Counted from the first letter of the stretch, positions 36,155 through 45,264 are shown. The stretch: DNA of 64,000 bases from Dryocola sp051307055 (GCF_051307055.1 NZ_CP149994.1:3472001-3536000), one strand, 5' to 3'. Numbers and translations are program-made. The notes: generated from the sequence alone by a model not told the origin.

Positions 36155-36898
36155 TTAGCCTATGCTCAGTAGCTGATTGGCGTTCTTCGCGTTGTCATCA
36201 ACGGTGCTGATGACCTTCATTTGCATGTCGAAACTGCGCGCCGTGGCAATCATGTCGACCATCGCCTTCACCGGGCTAACGTTGCTGCTTTCAATGGCGC
36301 CTGGCACTACCTTCATATCCAGATCTGCCGGCAGGGGCTGCCCTGGATTAGCAGCGGAATGGAACAGGCCGTCGTCGCCGTTTTGCAGCGTCTGGATCGG
36401 CGCGTTGACCAGTTTGATGCGCCCGACCTGGGCCAGCGCCGTAGGCTCGTCACCCGCGCCAAGCGCGGTAATGGTGCCGTCCGGAGCGAGGGTGATTTGT
36501 GATTGTGGCGGCACGGTTATCGGGCCGCCGTCGCCGAGCAGCGGAAAGCCGCGCACGCGAAGCTGCCCCTCGCTATCCACCTCGATGTTGCCATCGCGCG
36601 TATAGGCCTCGGAGCCGTCTGCAAGCTGTACCGCAAGCCAGCCATCCTGCGGCAGGGCAACGTCCAGGTCGCGTCCTGTCTGATTCACGCTCCCCATGGT
36701 GTTGTCGTGGTAAGGGGTGGATTCGGTCACCAGGGTTCGCGTCTGGACGGAAGGCCCGTCAACCGGCACCGCACGATAAGCCATCAGCTGGGCGCGGAAT
36801 CCCGGCGTAGAAGCATTTGCCAGATTGTTCGAGGTGACCGCCTGGCGATTAAGGGCAGCGTTTGCCGCCCCCAAAGCGGTGTAAATGGCACGATCCAT
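36155..36898 (-). CDS. flgF: FlgF, proximal rod protein
   Basis: FlgF is a minor proximal rod component. The 247-aa product (E. coli 251) starts MDRAIYTALGAANAALNRQA with the motif SNNLANASTPGFRAQLMAYR and ends in the typical KAMVDMIATARSFDMQMKVI. It begins 10 bp after flgE. Confidence 0.96.
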   Translation of the reverse strand: MDRAIYTALGAANAALNRQAVTSNNLANASTPGFRAQLMAYRAVPVDGPSVQTRTLVTESTPYHDNTMGSVNQTGRDLDVALPQDGWLAVQLADGSEAYTRDGNIEVDSEGQLRVRGFPLLGDGGPITVPPQSQITLAPDGTITALGAGDEPTALAQVGRIKLVNAPIQTLQNGDDGLFHSAANPGQPLPADLDMKVVPGAIESSNVSPVKAMVDMIATARSFDMQMKVISTVDDNAKNANQLLSIG

Positions 36899-36908
36899 AT
36901 CAGCCCGC

Positions 36909-38135
36909 TTACGACATGTTCGAGAGAATCTGAAGAAGCTCAGACTGCGTTTTGATGGTCTGCGAGTTGGACTGGTAGTTGCGCTGGTAGACGATCATAT
37001 TGACCATCTCCTTGCTCAGATCCACGTTCGACGCTTCAAGTCGGTTACCGTACAGCGTGCCCAAATTGCCCGTACCGGAAATACCCGATACCGGTTGACC
37101 TGAGGCAGGCGTTTCAGACCAGCAGTTGTTGCCTTCCGAAGAGAGGCCGCCCGGGTTGGTAAAGTTGCTTAGCACCACCTGGCCCAGAATCTGTTTCTGG
37201 CCGTTGCTGTAAGAGGCGATAATTTCGCCGCTGTCGCCCACCACATAGCCGTTCATTAAGCCTGGCGGATAACCGCTCGTATTCGGGCTTTCCATTGCGG
37301 TGTCGGCTGCCTGCTGGGTCATCCCCGCCATATTAAGGTCAAAATTGAGCTCGCTGCCGCCGTTATAGGAAGCGCCCTGCACGTTGAGCTTTGCCGGATT
37401 GGTCGTCAGCTGGCCGGAAGCATCGAACGAGATGTTCAGCTCCTGATAAACAGGTTTGCCATCGTTATCGAGTTTCGGTGAAGTGGTATCGCTGGAATAG
37501 GCCTTCCACTCGTTATCGCCCGTTTTTACGAAGTAGACGTTAACGGTGTGCTTATTGCCGAGGCTATCGTAAGCGTCAACCTGGGTAACCGAGCTGTAGC
37601 TTTTTGAATCAGCAGGATCGAAGGGCGTGGCCGCCGTATCGATGACCTGCGTACCGGAATCCAGATTGCCTTTCATCGTGCCGCTATCCGATGCGCGCGC
37701 CTGCATTTGACCTGAAGGGATCTGGATTGGCCCGATGGCGGCGCCCGGCTGAATAGCCGGCGGCGTGCCCGTCGCCTGATAACCGGTTAAATACATTCCC
37801 TGGTTATTGACGATAAAACCATTTTCATCGCTTTCGAACTGGCCATTACGGCTGTAAAAAACGCTGCCGGCTTCGTTAACCAGGCGGAAGAAACCGTTAC
37901 CGCCAATCCCCATGTCGAGGCTACTGTTGCCCTGGCCGAGCACGCCATCGCTGAAGTTCTGATTCACGCCGGAAACCTGCACGCCCATCCCAATCTGGGA
38001 GCCGGCAAAGACATCGGCAAAGGCAATGGAGCCCGATTTAAAACCTACCGTCTGGGAGTTGGCAATATTGTTGCCGACGACATCCAGCGCCTGCGATGCG
38101 GAGCTTAATCCGCTCAGTCCTTGTGAAAAACCCAT
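36909..38135 (-). CDS. flgE: FlgE, hook protein
   Basis: FlgE polymerises into the hook, the universal joint between rod and filament. The 408-aa product (E. coli 402) carries the N-terminal ASQALDVVGNNIANSQTVGF and the C-terminal DLSKEMVNMIVYQRNYQSNS. The middle region forms the hook surface. It follows flgD by 36 bp. Confidence 0.96.
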   Translation of the reverse strand: MGFSQGLSGLSSASQALDVVGNNIANSQTVGFKSGSIAFADVFAGSQIGMGVQVSGVNQNFSDGVLGQGNSSLDMGIGGNGFFRLVNEAGSVFYSRNGQFESDENGFIVNNQGMYLTGYQATGTPPAIQPGAAIGPIQIPSGQMQARASDSGTMKGNLDSGTQVIDTAATPFDPADSKSYSSVTQVDAYDSLGNKHTVNVYFVKTGDNEWKAYSSDTTSPKLDNDGKPVYQELNISFDASGQLTTNPAKLNVQGASYNGGSELNFDLNMAGMTQQAADTAMESPNTSGYPPGLMNGYVVGDSGEIIASYSNGQKQILGQVVLSNFTNPGGLSSEGNNCWSETPASGQPVSGISGTGNLGTLYGNRLEASNVDLSKEMVNMIVYQRNYQSNSQTIKTQSELLQILSNMS

Positions 38136-38171
38136 GTTGTTATTCCTGCAAGCTAAAAATTAAAAACAAAT

Positions 38172-38855
38172 TTATTCAACGAGATAAACATCGCCCAGCA
38201 TGGCCGTACCCGCTAAGCCCAGCTGCAGCAGCGCGCCGCTGGTAGTAAAGGCCACGCTTTCCACCTTCGATTTTTTCAGGGAAACGATCTCTGGCGTGCT
38301 GCCGTCTGCATTCGAGGCGGAGTAGGAAACTTTGAAGCTCCCACCCTCTACGGTGCGCGGATCGGCCGGCTGGAAGTTGGTTAGATCGTCGAGGGTGAAC
38401 TGATGCACGCCCGCTTTCACATCCTTCATTTCGGCGGTATAGGCGTTGCCCTGAGCGTCGGTCAGGATGACGTTGACGGTATCTGCGTCACTATTAATCG
38501 AGAACCCGCCTCCCTGATTGCCGCCCTCGGCGTTCGAGATGGTCGTTTCACCTTCGGTTAACACACTGCGGCCAATCCACTGGCTGGCATCCATCTGCTG
38601 CATGCCTGACACCAGCAGCCCCATCGAATTCAGGCTGGCGTTGAGCTGCTGCACGCCTGAGGCGGTCTGGAACTGCGTGAGCTGCGAGGTGAGCTGGTTG
38701 TTGTCCATCGGGTTGGTGGGATCCTGATTTTGCATTTGCGCCACGAGGAGGGTCATGAAGTTATTCATGAGGTCCTCAACGTTGTCTCCCAGGCTATTGT
38801 TACTTTTTGGGGCGCTGGCGCTGCTGTTTTGCGGCATTACAGCTGAAACGGCCAT
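38172..38855 (-). CDS. flgD: FlgD, hook cap and assembly protein
   Basis: FlgD caps the growing hook and is shed later. The 227-aa product (E. coli 231) has the conserved N-terminal FMTLLVAQMQNQDPTNPMDN and LTSQLTQFQTASGVQQLN motifs (about 32-75), followed by Fn3/Tudor-like C-terminal domains. Standard flgC-flgD-flgE order. Confidence 0.96.
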   Translation of the reverse strand: MAVSAVMPQNSSASAPKSNNSLGDNVEDLMNNFMTLLVAQMQNQDPTNPMDNNQLTSQLTQFQTASGVQQLNASLNSMGLLVSGMQQMDASQWIGRSVLTEGETTISNAEGGNQGGGFSINSDADTVNVILTDAQGNAYTAEMKDVKAGVHQFTLDDLTNFQPADPRTVEGGSFKVSYSASNADGSTPEIVSLKKSKVESVAFTTSGALLQLGLAGTAMLGDVYLVE

Positions 38856-38874
38856 ATCAACTTTCCTTATCGAT

Positions 38875-39279
38875 CTATTGACCCAGGGTCAGGGTTTTTA
38901 ACATCAGTGCTTTCGCGCTGTTCATCACTTCCACATTGGCCTGATAGCTGCGGGAGGCTGAGATGGTGTTCACCATTTCACTGACCACATCAACGTTAGG
39001 CATACGCACATAACCTTTATCATCCGCCAGCGGATTTCCCGGTTCGTAGACCATGCGATCCGGCGCGCTGCTTTCCACCACCTCGCTCACTTTAACGCCG
39101 CCAATCTGCTGCCCGGCGGAGGCGTTAACCTGAAACACCACCTGGCGGGCGCGGTAAGGATTGCCGTCAGGGCCGACGGCGCTGTCGGCATTGGCCATAT
39201 TGCTGGCGCTGACGTTGAGTCTTTTTGACTGGGCGGCCATCGCCGAGCCTGAAATATCTAAAATATTGAATAACGACAT
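38875..39279 (-). CDS. flgC: FlgC, proximal rod protein
   Basis: FlgC is one of the small proximal rod proteins. The 134-aa product matches the E. coli length. It begins MSLFNILDISGSAMAAQSKR with VSASNMANADSAVGPDGNPY and ends VSEMVNTISASRSYQANVEV, the shared rod/hook pattern. It follows flgB by 8 bp. Confidence 0.97.
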   Translation of the reverse strand: MSLFNILDISGSAMAAQSKRLNVSASNMANADSAVGPDGNPYRARQVVFQVNASAGQQIGGVKVSEVVESSAPDRMVYEPGNPLADDKGYVRMPNVDVVSEMVNTISASRSYQANVEVMNSAKALMLKTLTLGQ

Positions 39280-39287
39280 AGCGATAA

Positions 39288-39701
39288 TTAACCCTGAGTG
39301 ATGACGCTCATCATGCTTTTAATTTGTCCACTAAGCATCGTCAGGCTGGATTGATATTTAACGCTATTATCAACAAAACTGACGCGCTCGCGGTCCATAT
39401 CGACCGTATTGCCATCGGCGCTCGGCTGGTCCGGCACGCGATATAATAATTGGCTGCTATGCATGGCTGGCGCGGTGGCTGGAATATGTTTTTGCGTCGT
39501 CAAATTTAAAGCCAGCGGCGCGCGTGCCTGCTGCTCATTCCCCATCGCTTTTTTGAGCTGCTGTGAAAAATCAATATCTCTGGCTAAATATCCGGGCGTA
39601 TCAGCATTAGCAATATTGGATGCTAAAATATCTTGCCGCTGGTTAAGCAAACGTAATGCCTGCTGCTGAAAACGCAGCGAATTATCGAGTTTGTCAAGCA
39701 T
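39288..39701 (-). CDS. flgB: FlgB, proximal rod protein
   Basis: FlgB is a proximal rod protein and heads the leftward flgBCDEFGHIJ operon. The start at 39701 (137 aa, MLDKLDNSLRFQQQ...) equals the enteric start; an upstream in-frame start adds 13 unrelated residues. Motifs: ILASNIANADTPGYLARDID and the middle DGNTVDMDRERVSFVDNSVK. Confidence 0.95.
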   Translation of the reverse strand: MLDKLDNSLRFQQQALRLLNQRQDILASNIANADTPGYLARDIDFSQQLKKAMGNEQQARAPLALNLTTQKHIPATAPAMHSSQLLYRVPDQPSADGNTVDMDRERVSFVDNSVKYQSSLTMLSGQIKSMMSVITQG

Positions 39702-39968
39702 GATGTTGCCGACCTCTGCCAAATGAATAATAACGGGCATATACTAAAGTGGAACAATACAATTCTATAACGCAAAAACGTGACAGAAATAAACGCAATT
39801 AGCTCTCTAAAAAAGCCTGCGCAATAAAATCAACCCGAAGACACAATATAAGCTCACAAGTGACAGCATTTAGCGCATTAAATTACCTGTGTTCTGGCTT
39901 ATACTTTTCGCACCAAAAATTTAAGTTCAGGTTTTTCTTTCCTGCCCGATATAATAAGGCCAGCTGTT
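39702..39968. promoter_or_regulatory. Divergent flgB/flgA control region
   Basis: In enteric bacteria FlhDC activates both operons from such a shared region. These 267 bp are AT-rich between 39740 and 39960. A TATAAT hexamer lies at 39950-39955 but only 13 bp before the flgA start, probably too close to serve it. FlhDC half-sites were not resolved by eye. Confidence 0.45.
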
Positions 39969-40670
39969 ATGCCCTTCTTGCACCGCCTCTTAATGACCTG
40001 CCCTGCGCTGTTGCTCTGCGGTCTGCTATGTTTTATCGCCCCCTTTCAGGTGCAGGCAGAGCAAACCTCTTTAGAAAGCCAGATTGCTGCCCTGCTGAAT
40101 AACGGACAAAATGCGGCCATTACCCGCAGCGTCAGGATACTGACGCCGCCCCAGCAGCTTGCCGGGTTGTGTGCGGCCCCGCAGCTTTCTGTCAGCGGTA
40201 ATGACTCACGTATAACCGGCAACCGCAGCGTGATAGCCCAGTGCGGCCAGCAGAAAAAATTCATCCAGGTAAACATTCAGGCTGAGGGGAGCTGGTGGAC
40301 AGCGAGCCGGGCTATCAAAGCCGGCAGCCTGATTCAGGCCGGGGATATTACGGCCCAGAGCGGCACAATGGCGCGCTTGCCGCCGGGTGTGCTGCTTCGC
40401 AAGGATGAGATCGTAGGCCAGGTTACCACCCGCGCAATCAATACAGGCCAGCCCATAGTCGCAAGCCATCTGCGCAAGCGCTGGAAGGTCTCCGCCGGGC
40501 AAGAGGTGGATGTGTTCGCCGCTGGCGAAGGTTTTCAAATTCGTACCCGCGGCAAAGCGCTCGACAACGCGGCGCTGGATGAAACGCTACGTGTAAAAAC
40601 GGCTTCTGGGCAAATAGTCAGCGGAAAAGTGACGTCAGCAGGTAAAGTGCACATTTTCATTAAAGAATAG
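39969..40670 (+). CDS. flgA: FlgA, P-ring assembly chaperone
   Basis: FlgA is a periplasmic chaperone needed to assemble FlgI into the P ring. The 233-aa product (E. coli 219) has a signal peptide ending near residue 30 (PFQVQA/EQ) and a C-terminal SAF domain (about 110-170: ASRAIKAGSLIQAGDI, then TRAINTGQPIVASHLRKRWK), ending GQIVSGKVTSAGKVHIFIKE. An ATG at codon 9 is an alternative start. Confidence 0.94.
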   Translation: MPFLHRLLMTCPALLLCGLLCFIAPFQVQAEQTSLESQIAALLNNGQNAAITRSVRILTPPQQLAGLCAAPQLSVSGNDSRITGNRSVIAQCGQQKKFIQVNIQAEGSWWTASRAIKAGSLIQAGDITAQSGTMARLPPGVLLRKDEIVGQVTTRAINTGQPIVASHLRKRWKVSAGQEVDVFAAGEGFQIRTRGKALDNAALDETLRVKTASGQIVSGKVTSAGKVHIFIKE

Positions 40671-40671
40671 C

Positions 40672-40698
40672 TTTAGTTTTTTTTGCATTCACCGATTT
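40672..40698 (+). promoter_or_regulatory. Candidate sigma-28 promoter of flgMN
   Basis: A -35 core TTTA continuing as GTTT (TTTAGTTT, 40672-40679) is followed, 15 bp after the core, by ACCGATTT (40691-40698). It begins right after the flgA stop and lies 50 bp before the flgM start, matching the class 3 flgM promoter known in Salmonella. The same ACCGATTT box precedes two receptor genes here. Confidence 0.55.
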
Positions 40699-40747
40699 AT
40701 ATTTTTGTAGCCTGACCCCGAAACACAACCTATTGGAGAGGATGATT

Positions 40748-41035
40748 ATGAGCATAGACCGAGCACAACCACTTACAACCGGCAATGCTCAGCATGACTT
40801 AGCGATACGCTCAAAACCTCCGAGCGTAAGTCAGACCTCCGCAGCCAGCAATGAAATAGCAGGTACTCAGGTTAGCTTAAGTAAACTGACACAAACCGTG
40901 CAGACCGACACGACCCGCGACATTAATATGGAGCGTTTAGCCAACATCAGGGCCGCTATGGAAGCCGGCGAACTGCATATTGATACCGATAAAATAGCGC
41001 ATGCCTTAGTCCAGGATATGCTTCATTTCTCTTAA
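40748..41035 (+). CDS. flgM: FlgM, anti-sigma-28 factor
   Basis: FlgM binds FliA until the hook is complete, then is exported, which times late gene expression. The start at 40748 (95 aa, MSIDRAQPL...) matches enteric FlgM and has GGAGAGG just upstream. The N-terminal half is disordered and Ser/Thr/Gln-rich; the C-terminal FliA-binding helices read DINMERLANIRAAMEAGELH and DTDKIAHALVQDML. Confidence 0.95.
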   Translation: MSIDRAQPLTTGNAQHDLAIRSKPPSVSQTSAASNEIAGTQVSLSKLTQTVQTDTTRDINMERLANIRAAMEAGELHIDTDKIAHALVQDMLHFS

Positions 41036-41056
41036 AATGATGTTTCGAATACAACA

Positions 41057-41500
41057 ATGGAAAACTTACAAGTAATTTTATTAAAAATGCATGATTCCAT
41101 GATGGAACTGGAAGCGATCCTTACGGAAGAGATGAATCAATTAAGCCGTGCGCAGATTAATCCGGTGTCGCTGCAGATTATTTCGGATACTAAAAGCCGC
41201 CTGCTTTCAACGATTGGTTATTATGACGAAATGCGTACCCAGGAAGAGCATCGTCTTAACCTGGCGGCGCCTTATAAAGATCATGTCCCCTTTGCCACGC
41301 AGTGGAGAAACATCAGCGAGCATGTAAAGATCTCCAACGGGCTGAATAAACAGATCGCCAGGCTGCTTGAGATGCATATGGAAAAAGCTAACAATGTAAA
41401 AAATATAGTTAATGAGGTTGATAGCAGAGTCTCTACCTACAGCGTCGACGGGATCTCTCGTCAGGCCACCTCAGGTAAAATTTACAACATTAGTATTTAA
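41057..41500 (+). CDS. flgN: FlgN, chaperone for FlgK and FlgL
   Basis: FlgN is the export chaperone for hook-associated proteins FlgK and FlgL. The 147-aa product (E. coli 138) is helical with conserved LEAILTEEMNQLSRAQINPV and a C-terminal stretch SVDGISRQATSGKIYNIS. It follows flgM by 21 bp and ends in a strong terminator. Confidence 0.92.
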   Translation: MENLQVILLKMHDSMMELEAILTEEMNQLSRAQINPVSLQIISDTKSRLLSTIGYYDEMRTQEEHRLNLAAPYKDHVPFATQWRNISEHVKISNGLNKQIARLLEMHMEKANNVKNIVNEVDSRVSTYSVDGISRQATSGKIYNISI

Positions 41501-41536
41501 CCAGGTGCCTGTTGCCTTTTTTCGATAAAGGCACTC

Positions 41537-41566
41537 AAGCTTCCTTTTTTAAGGGAGCTTTTTTTT
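41537..41566 (+). terminator. Rho-independent terminator after flgN
   Basis: A 10-bp stem AAGCTTCCTT / AAGGGAGCTT (one G-T pair) with a TTTT loop is followed by six Ts. It closes the flgAMN unit. Confidence 0.88.
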
Positions 41567-41782
41567 CACCTCGCGCAACGTTATGCCTGAGGGGAACGAA
41601 GGCCAATGCATAATTACCACAAATCCCCTCCCCTGTTAGTACCCGCTGAACAAACGCCTTAATAACCTGCACTTTCGCTTGCTTCTCACCCCATGCTTTA
41701 AGACTTTTTAATTCTCAAAGCCGTTAAAATAGCCAGCAGAAAACGAGTCGCTAAATAACTCATACAGATAAAGGTTAAATAA

Positions 41783-43093
41783 TTGTCAAAAATACTATTG
41801 CGCAGTGGCTATTTAGATAATTTTCTGCCGCTGGGAGAGAACGGGCAGCGCATATTTGATTCTGCTCGACAAATCCGGGAAACGTTGCGGTTGAGAAAGC
41901 AGTCGATGCTGGCGGATTGCCTGGCTATCCCCCAGCTTAACGACGGCGGCGATAAAGTTGACTGGTACGCGCCGCAGGCGGGTAAGGCGATCCCCTGGGC
42001 GAGCGCGGAAGAAAAGCTCCGCCTGCAGGCGCTGCGCTATCTGGATAACTGCCTGCAGACCGCCTCGCAGCTTAGCGAACGCAGCCTGAGATCGCCAAAA
42101 TATGCCGAACAGCGCTTCGGCAGCCTGCTGCAGCACGCGTTTCGTTTTCCCGACGACCGGCACGTCTATCTGGTTGATGAAAAGCCCGTGCTGACCTTCT
42201 GGGGATTTATCGAGCTTAATACAACGGCCGGGGAAGCCCCGCTGGCATGCCTCTATGATAGCCTGAAGCCTGAGCTGCTGCCCTTTCCCGAGGAAGCGCC
42301 GCCGGTTGTGGAGTCCCTCCCTGTAAACGACGTGGTTATTGAGGATCCCGAACCGCTCATTGTCACCCTGAGTAAATCCGCAGCGGCCCCGGCCCCGTCG
42401 CTGCCGCCCAGCGCTGCGCCTCAAGAGCCTTTGCCTGCGCCACGGCAAAACGTCTGGCTGAAAATCATGTGGCCTGTCCTCAGCATCGCCCTCTTTATTG
42501 CGCTGCTTCTGGCCTGGCCCTGGCTTTACCCGCTGGTTCATCCGCAAGCTGTTGAACCCCCCACCGTTAAGATGCCGGAGGCTGAGCCCCGGGCTGCGGC
42601 AAAAGCCGTTACCCGGCAGGTTTTTAACAGCCCGCTGCCCTTGCAGCACGCCACGTTAACGCCTCAGGCCGTTGAAGAACCGAAGCCTGCTGCGCCGCCG
42701 CCGAAGAACGCGCTGGTGCTGCCTGCCAAAGCGGTAAAAGCCGGCACCACGAAGTTTCTGGATGGTCACTGGCGCGTGAGTTTTAGTGCCAGCGACGAGA
42801 TGACGGATATGCCCGTGGGAATGCGCATCCGCATTAGCGACAATGTCGGCCAGGTGCGTCTGGTCTATGGCGATAGCCTTGTCTGCCGGGCCGGGATGCA
42901 CTCCGGGCTGATGCAGTCCGGCAATCTGGTGATTAAGCCCCTGCTGAAAGTGAAAGCGAAATGTGCTGACGGCAGCCGTTATGCGGTGCCGGAGATTATC
43001 TGCTCGCAGGGGCTGACGGGGGCGGCCCAGTGCAACGCCCGTTTTGAGAATGACGTCACGGTACCTGTAACCGTAACCAGAGTGGGTGCGTAA
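41783..43093 (+). CDS. srfA: SrfA-like protein, function unknown
   Basis: The N-terminal 110 residues resemble what I remember of the SrfA family (Salmonella srfABC), with LRSGYLDNFLPLGENGQ and LRKQSMLADCLAIPQ. I recall srfABC being linked to FlhDC control, which would fit its place after flgN. The product is 436 aa. A Pro/Ala-rich linker (about 180-225) precedes one membrane helix (about 229-250, IMWPVLSIALFIALLLAWPW), a second Pro-rich linker, and a C-terminal domain with four or more cysteines. This suggests a cytoplasmic N-terminus and periplasmic C-terminus. The start is TTG at 41783 with AAGG 8 bp upstream. No srfB or srfC follows; the biochemical role is unknown. Confidence 0.65.
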   Translation: MSKILLRSGYLDNFLPLGENGQRIFDSARQIRETLRLRKQSMLADCLAIPQLNDGGDKVDWYAPQAGKAIPWASAEEKLRLQALRYLDNCLQTASQLSERSLRSPKYAEQRFGSLLQHAFRFPDDRHVYLVDEKPVLTFWGFIELNTTAGEAPLACLYDSLKPELLPFPEEAPPVVESLPVNDVVIEDPEPLIVTLSKSAAAPAPSLPPSAAPQEPLPAPRQNVWLKIMWPVLSIALFIALLLAWPWLYPLVHPQAVEPPTVKMPEAEPRAAAKAVTRQVFNSPLPLQHATLTPQAVEEPKPAAPPPKNALVLPAKAVKAGTTKFLDGHWRVSFSASDEMTDMPVGMRIRISDNVGQVRLVYGDSLVCRAGMHSGLMQSGNLVIKPLLKVKAKCADGSRYAVPEIICSQGLTGAAQCNARFENDVTVPVTVTRVGA

Positions 43094-43366
43094 TTCTTAT
43101 CGACGCTAAGCGCCCGTGCAGTGCTGATAAAAAACAGTGGCGGGCAGCTTCACCTCTCGGGCTGATACCACAAGGATTGCCCCGCTCATCTGTTTAAATC
43201 AGCTCAGCGACGGGCGCGGGCAGTGCGGGCATCTTTATGACTGGCTGGCTGCGCGTTATGCCAGCATTCAGAAGGCAGTGCCGCCTGTCAGCGGGGAGCA
43301 AAGCTTTACTCTGGGACAAAGGCAGGCTGGCTAAAGGCAGGACTTCCGATAAGGCAAAGCGCAAAA

Positions 43367-43406
43367 AAATCCGCAAACGCGGACGTTTCCGGATTTCTCT
43401 TTTTCT
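43367..43406 (+). terminator. Probable terminator downstream of the SrfA-like gene
   Basis: A 13-bp stem with one mismatch (AAATCCGCAAACG / CGTTTCCGGATTT) and a CGGA loop spans 43367-43396 and is followed by CTCTTTTTCTC. It is a good rho-independent terminator shape, about 275 bp after the stop at 43093. Confidence 0.6.
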
Positions 43407-43481
43407 CAGCTTCGGACAGATATACGCCAGGATTTGCTGGCGCTATTCACTCTGGTATGGGCTCATGGGCTGAAAGTAAAA

Positions 43482-43504
43482 GACCACCTCCTCAGGAGGT
43501 GGTC
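43482..43504. repeat. Perfect 10-bp inverted repeat
   Basis: GACCACCTCC-TCA-GGAGGTGGTC forms a GC-rich perfect hairpin just upstream of a bidirectional terminator. On RNA it could protect 3' ends; on DNA it could be an operator. No T-run follows directly. Confidence 0.7.
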
Positions 43505-43517
43505 CAGGGATGACAGT

Positions 43518-43540
43518 AAAAGGGCTTGCGCCCTTTTTTT
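43518..43540. terminator. Bidirectional terminator between convergent genes
   Basis: Stem AAAAGGGC / GCCCTTTT with loop TTGC and A/T runs on both sides lies 12 bp beyond the stop of the minus-strand receptor gene. It can end transcription from both directions. Confidence 0.88.
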
Positions 43541-43552
43541 CTGCCGTTTACA

Positions 43553-45223
43553 TCAGAAGGTTTCCCAGTTTTCATTGGCATCTGCTTTCGCAGGACGGCT
43601 TGCCGTTACGACAGGTTTCTTCGCCTTAGGTTTAACCGTCGCTGCCCTGGCTTGCTTCTCGACAACGTCGCTTTGATTAAGACGGAACACGGCAACCGCC
43701 TCGGTCAGGCCCCTTGCCTGGGCTTCAAGCGCTGTGGCAGCGGCAGCGGATTCTTCCACCAGGGTGGCGTTCTGCTGGGTTACCCGGTCCATCTCAGACA
43801 CCGCCACACCAATCTGATCGATTCCGCGGCTCTGCTCATCGGACGCCGAGGCGATTTCGCTCATGATGTCAGTTACGGAGGTGATGCTCCTGACGATCTC
43901 GCCCATGGTTTCACCCGCGCTTTCCACCAGCGCTGAACCCGTACCAACTTTGCTGACGGAATCATCGATCAGCATTTTGATTTCTCTGGCCGCCTGGGCG
44001 CTGCGCTGGGCAAGGTTACGTACCTCGCTGGCCACCACGGCAAAGCCACGACCCTGTTCACCGGCTCGTGCCGCTTCCACCGCGGCGTTCAGCGCCAGGA
44101 TGTTGGTCTGGAAGGCGATGCCGTCAATCACGCTGGTGATATCGGCAATTTTCTGCGAGCTGGTGGCGATATCGCTCATGGTATGCACAACATTGTCCAC
44201 CACTTTACCGCCACGCTGCGCGGTTTCTGAAGCATTCTGGGCAAGCTGGCTCGCCTGAGAAGCGTTTTCCGCATTCTGCTTAACGGTGGCGGTAAGCTGC
44301 TCCATGCTCGCGGCAGTCTCTTCAAGAGAAGCGGCCTGCTGTTCGGTACGGGATGAGAGATCGTTATTCCCTGCGGATATTTCGCTGGCTCCCGTGAATA
44401 TTGCATCGGCACTGATGCGAACGTTGCCAACGGTATTTGTCAGTTCACGTTGCATATGGCGCAGCGTATCGGCAAGCTGGCCCATCTCATTGGAGCTGTG
44501 GACTTCAATGTTATGCAACAAATCACCATCTGCGATATGACGAATACCGTCTATGATTTTATGCATTGGCGCGATGAGCGCGGCTTTCATACCTCGCCAG
44601 ATGATTAAATTGACGCATAAAACAAGCGCCAGGATGCTGAATAATACTGTAGTCGACGTCGAAAAGGCTTTATTGGTATCGCTTACCACTATCGAATAAC
44701 TATTGCCGATACTTTCCCGATACGCTGTAAACCGCGCTTCGAGGTTATCCATATAAGCTTGCATATGGTGTTTCTTTGCGGCAGCTAAATCGTTCGCCTG
44801 CAAAGCAGCGATAGTCTCTGTCATCCCCTGGTAGGCCTGCAGATAATCGCGTTTGAGATCTTCCGCTGGAAAATCTGTGAGCAGATGCGGTAAATTGTCA
44901 AACTCATTCCAGTATTTATCGGCTGCTTTCAGGCTGTTAGAAGCTAAATCAAGCCTTTTGCGCGTATCTTCCTGTATGACATCAGTACCTACTCTGGCCT
45001 CGAAAACAGCTCTGGCAGTCGATATGTCGTTTTGAGCCTGCAACAGGGATATAAATGCATCGTTAACGGCAGCACGGCGCATACGAAGAATCTCCAGCAT
45101 TTCAAGATTCTCTTTATCTTGCTTTAACGCAGTATAAGATAGCCCGCTGGAAACTAGTTGTAATATACAGAGCAAGACTAAAACAACAGACAGTCCCGTG
45201 ATAATTTTAATATTTTTAAGCAT
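43553..45223 (-). CDS. Methyl-accepting chemotaxis protein with CheR-docking tail (receptor 1)
   Basis: This is a transmembrane chemoreceptor. The start at 45223 (556 aa) has GAGG 6 bp upstream; an upstream in-frame start is less likely. TM1 lies at about residues 8-28, a four-helix periplasmic sensor at about 30-185, TM2 at about 190-210, a HAMP domain (about 212-265) and a methylated signalling hairpin with the tip IDGIAFQTNILALNAAVEAA. The C-terminus is NWETF, the classical pentapeptide that docks CheR and CheB. The ligand cannot be told from sequence. It is preceded by the best sigma-28 promoter of the receptors. Confidence 0.95.
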   Translation of the reverse strand: MLKNIKIITGLSVVLVLLCILQLVSSGLSYTALKQDKENLEMLEILRMRRAAVNDAFISLLQAQNDISTARAVFEARVGTDVIQEDTRKRLDLASNSLKAADKYWNEFDNLPHLLTDFPAEDLKRDYLQAYQGMTETIAALQANDLAAAKKHHMQAYMDNLEARFTAYRESIGNSYSIVVSDTNKAFSTSTTVLFSILALVLCVNLIIWRGMKAALIAPMHKIIDGIRHIADGDLLHNIEVHSSNEMGQLADTLRHMQRELTNTVGNVRISADAIFTGASEISAGNNDLSSRTEQQAASLEETAASMEQLTATVKQNAENASQASQLAQNASETAQRGGKVVDNVVHTMSDIATSSQKIADITSVIDGIAFQTNILALNAAVEAARAGEQGRGFAVVASEVRNLAQRSAQAAREIKMLIDDSVSKVGTGSALVESAGETMGEIVRSITSVTDIMSEIASASDEQSRGIDQIGVAVSEMDRVTQQNATLVEESAAAATALEAQARGLTEAVAVFRLNQSDVVEKQARAATVKPKAKKPVVTASRPAKADANENWETF

Positions 45224-45264
45224 GAAGTTCCTCTTAATTCCTTCCATTTTGGGTATTACTAAAA

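Larger units (their letters stand above)
43094..43552. other. Interval after the SrfA-like gene, no confident gene
   Basis: These 459 bp separate the SrfA-like gene from a convergent receptor gene. Short open frames exist (for example 43137-43334, plus) but none has a ribosome site and a recognisable product. Since srfB would be expected here by analogy, some of this may be decayed coding sequence; I could not identify it. Three stem-loops are entered separately. Confidence 0.5.
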
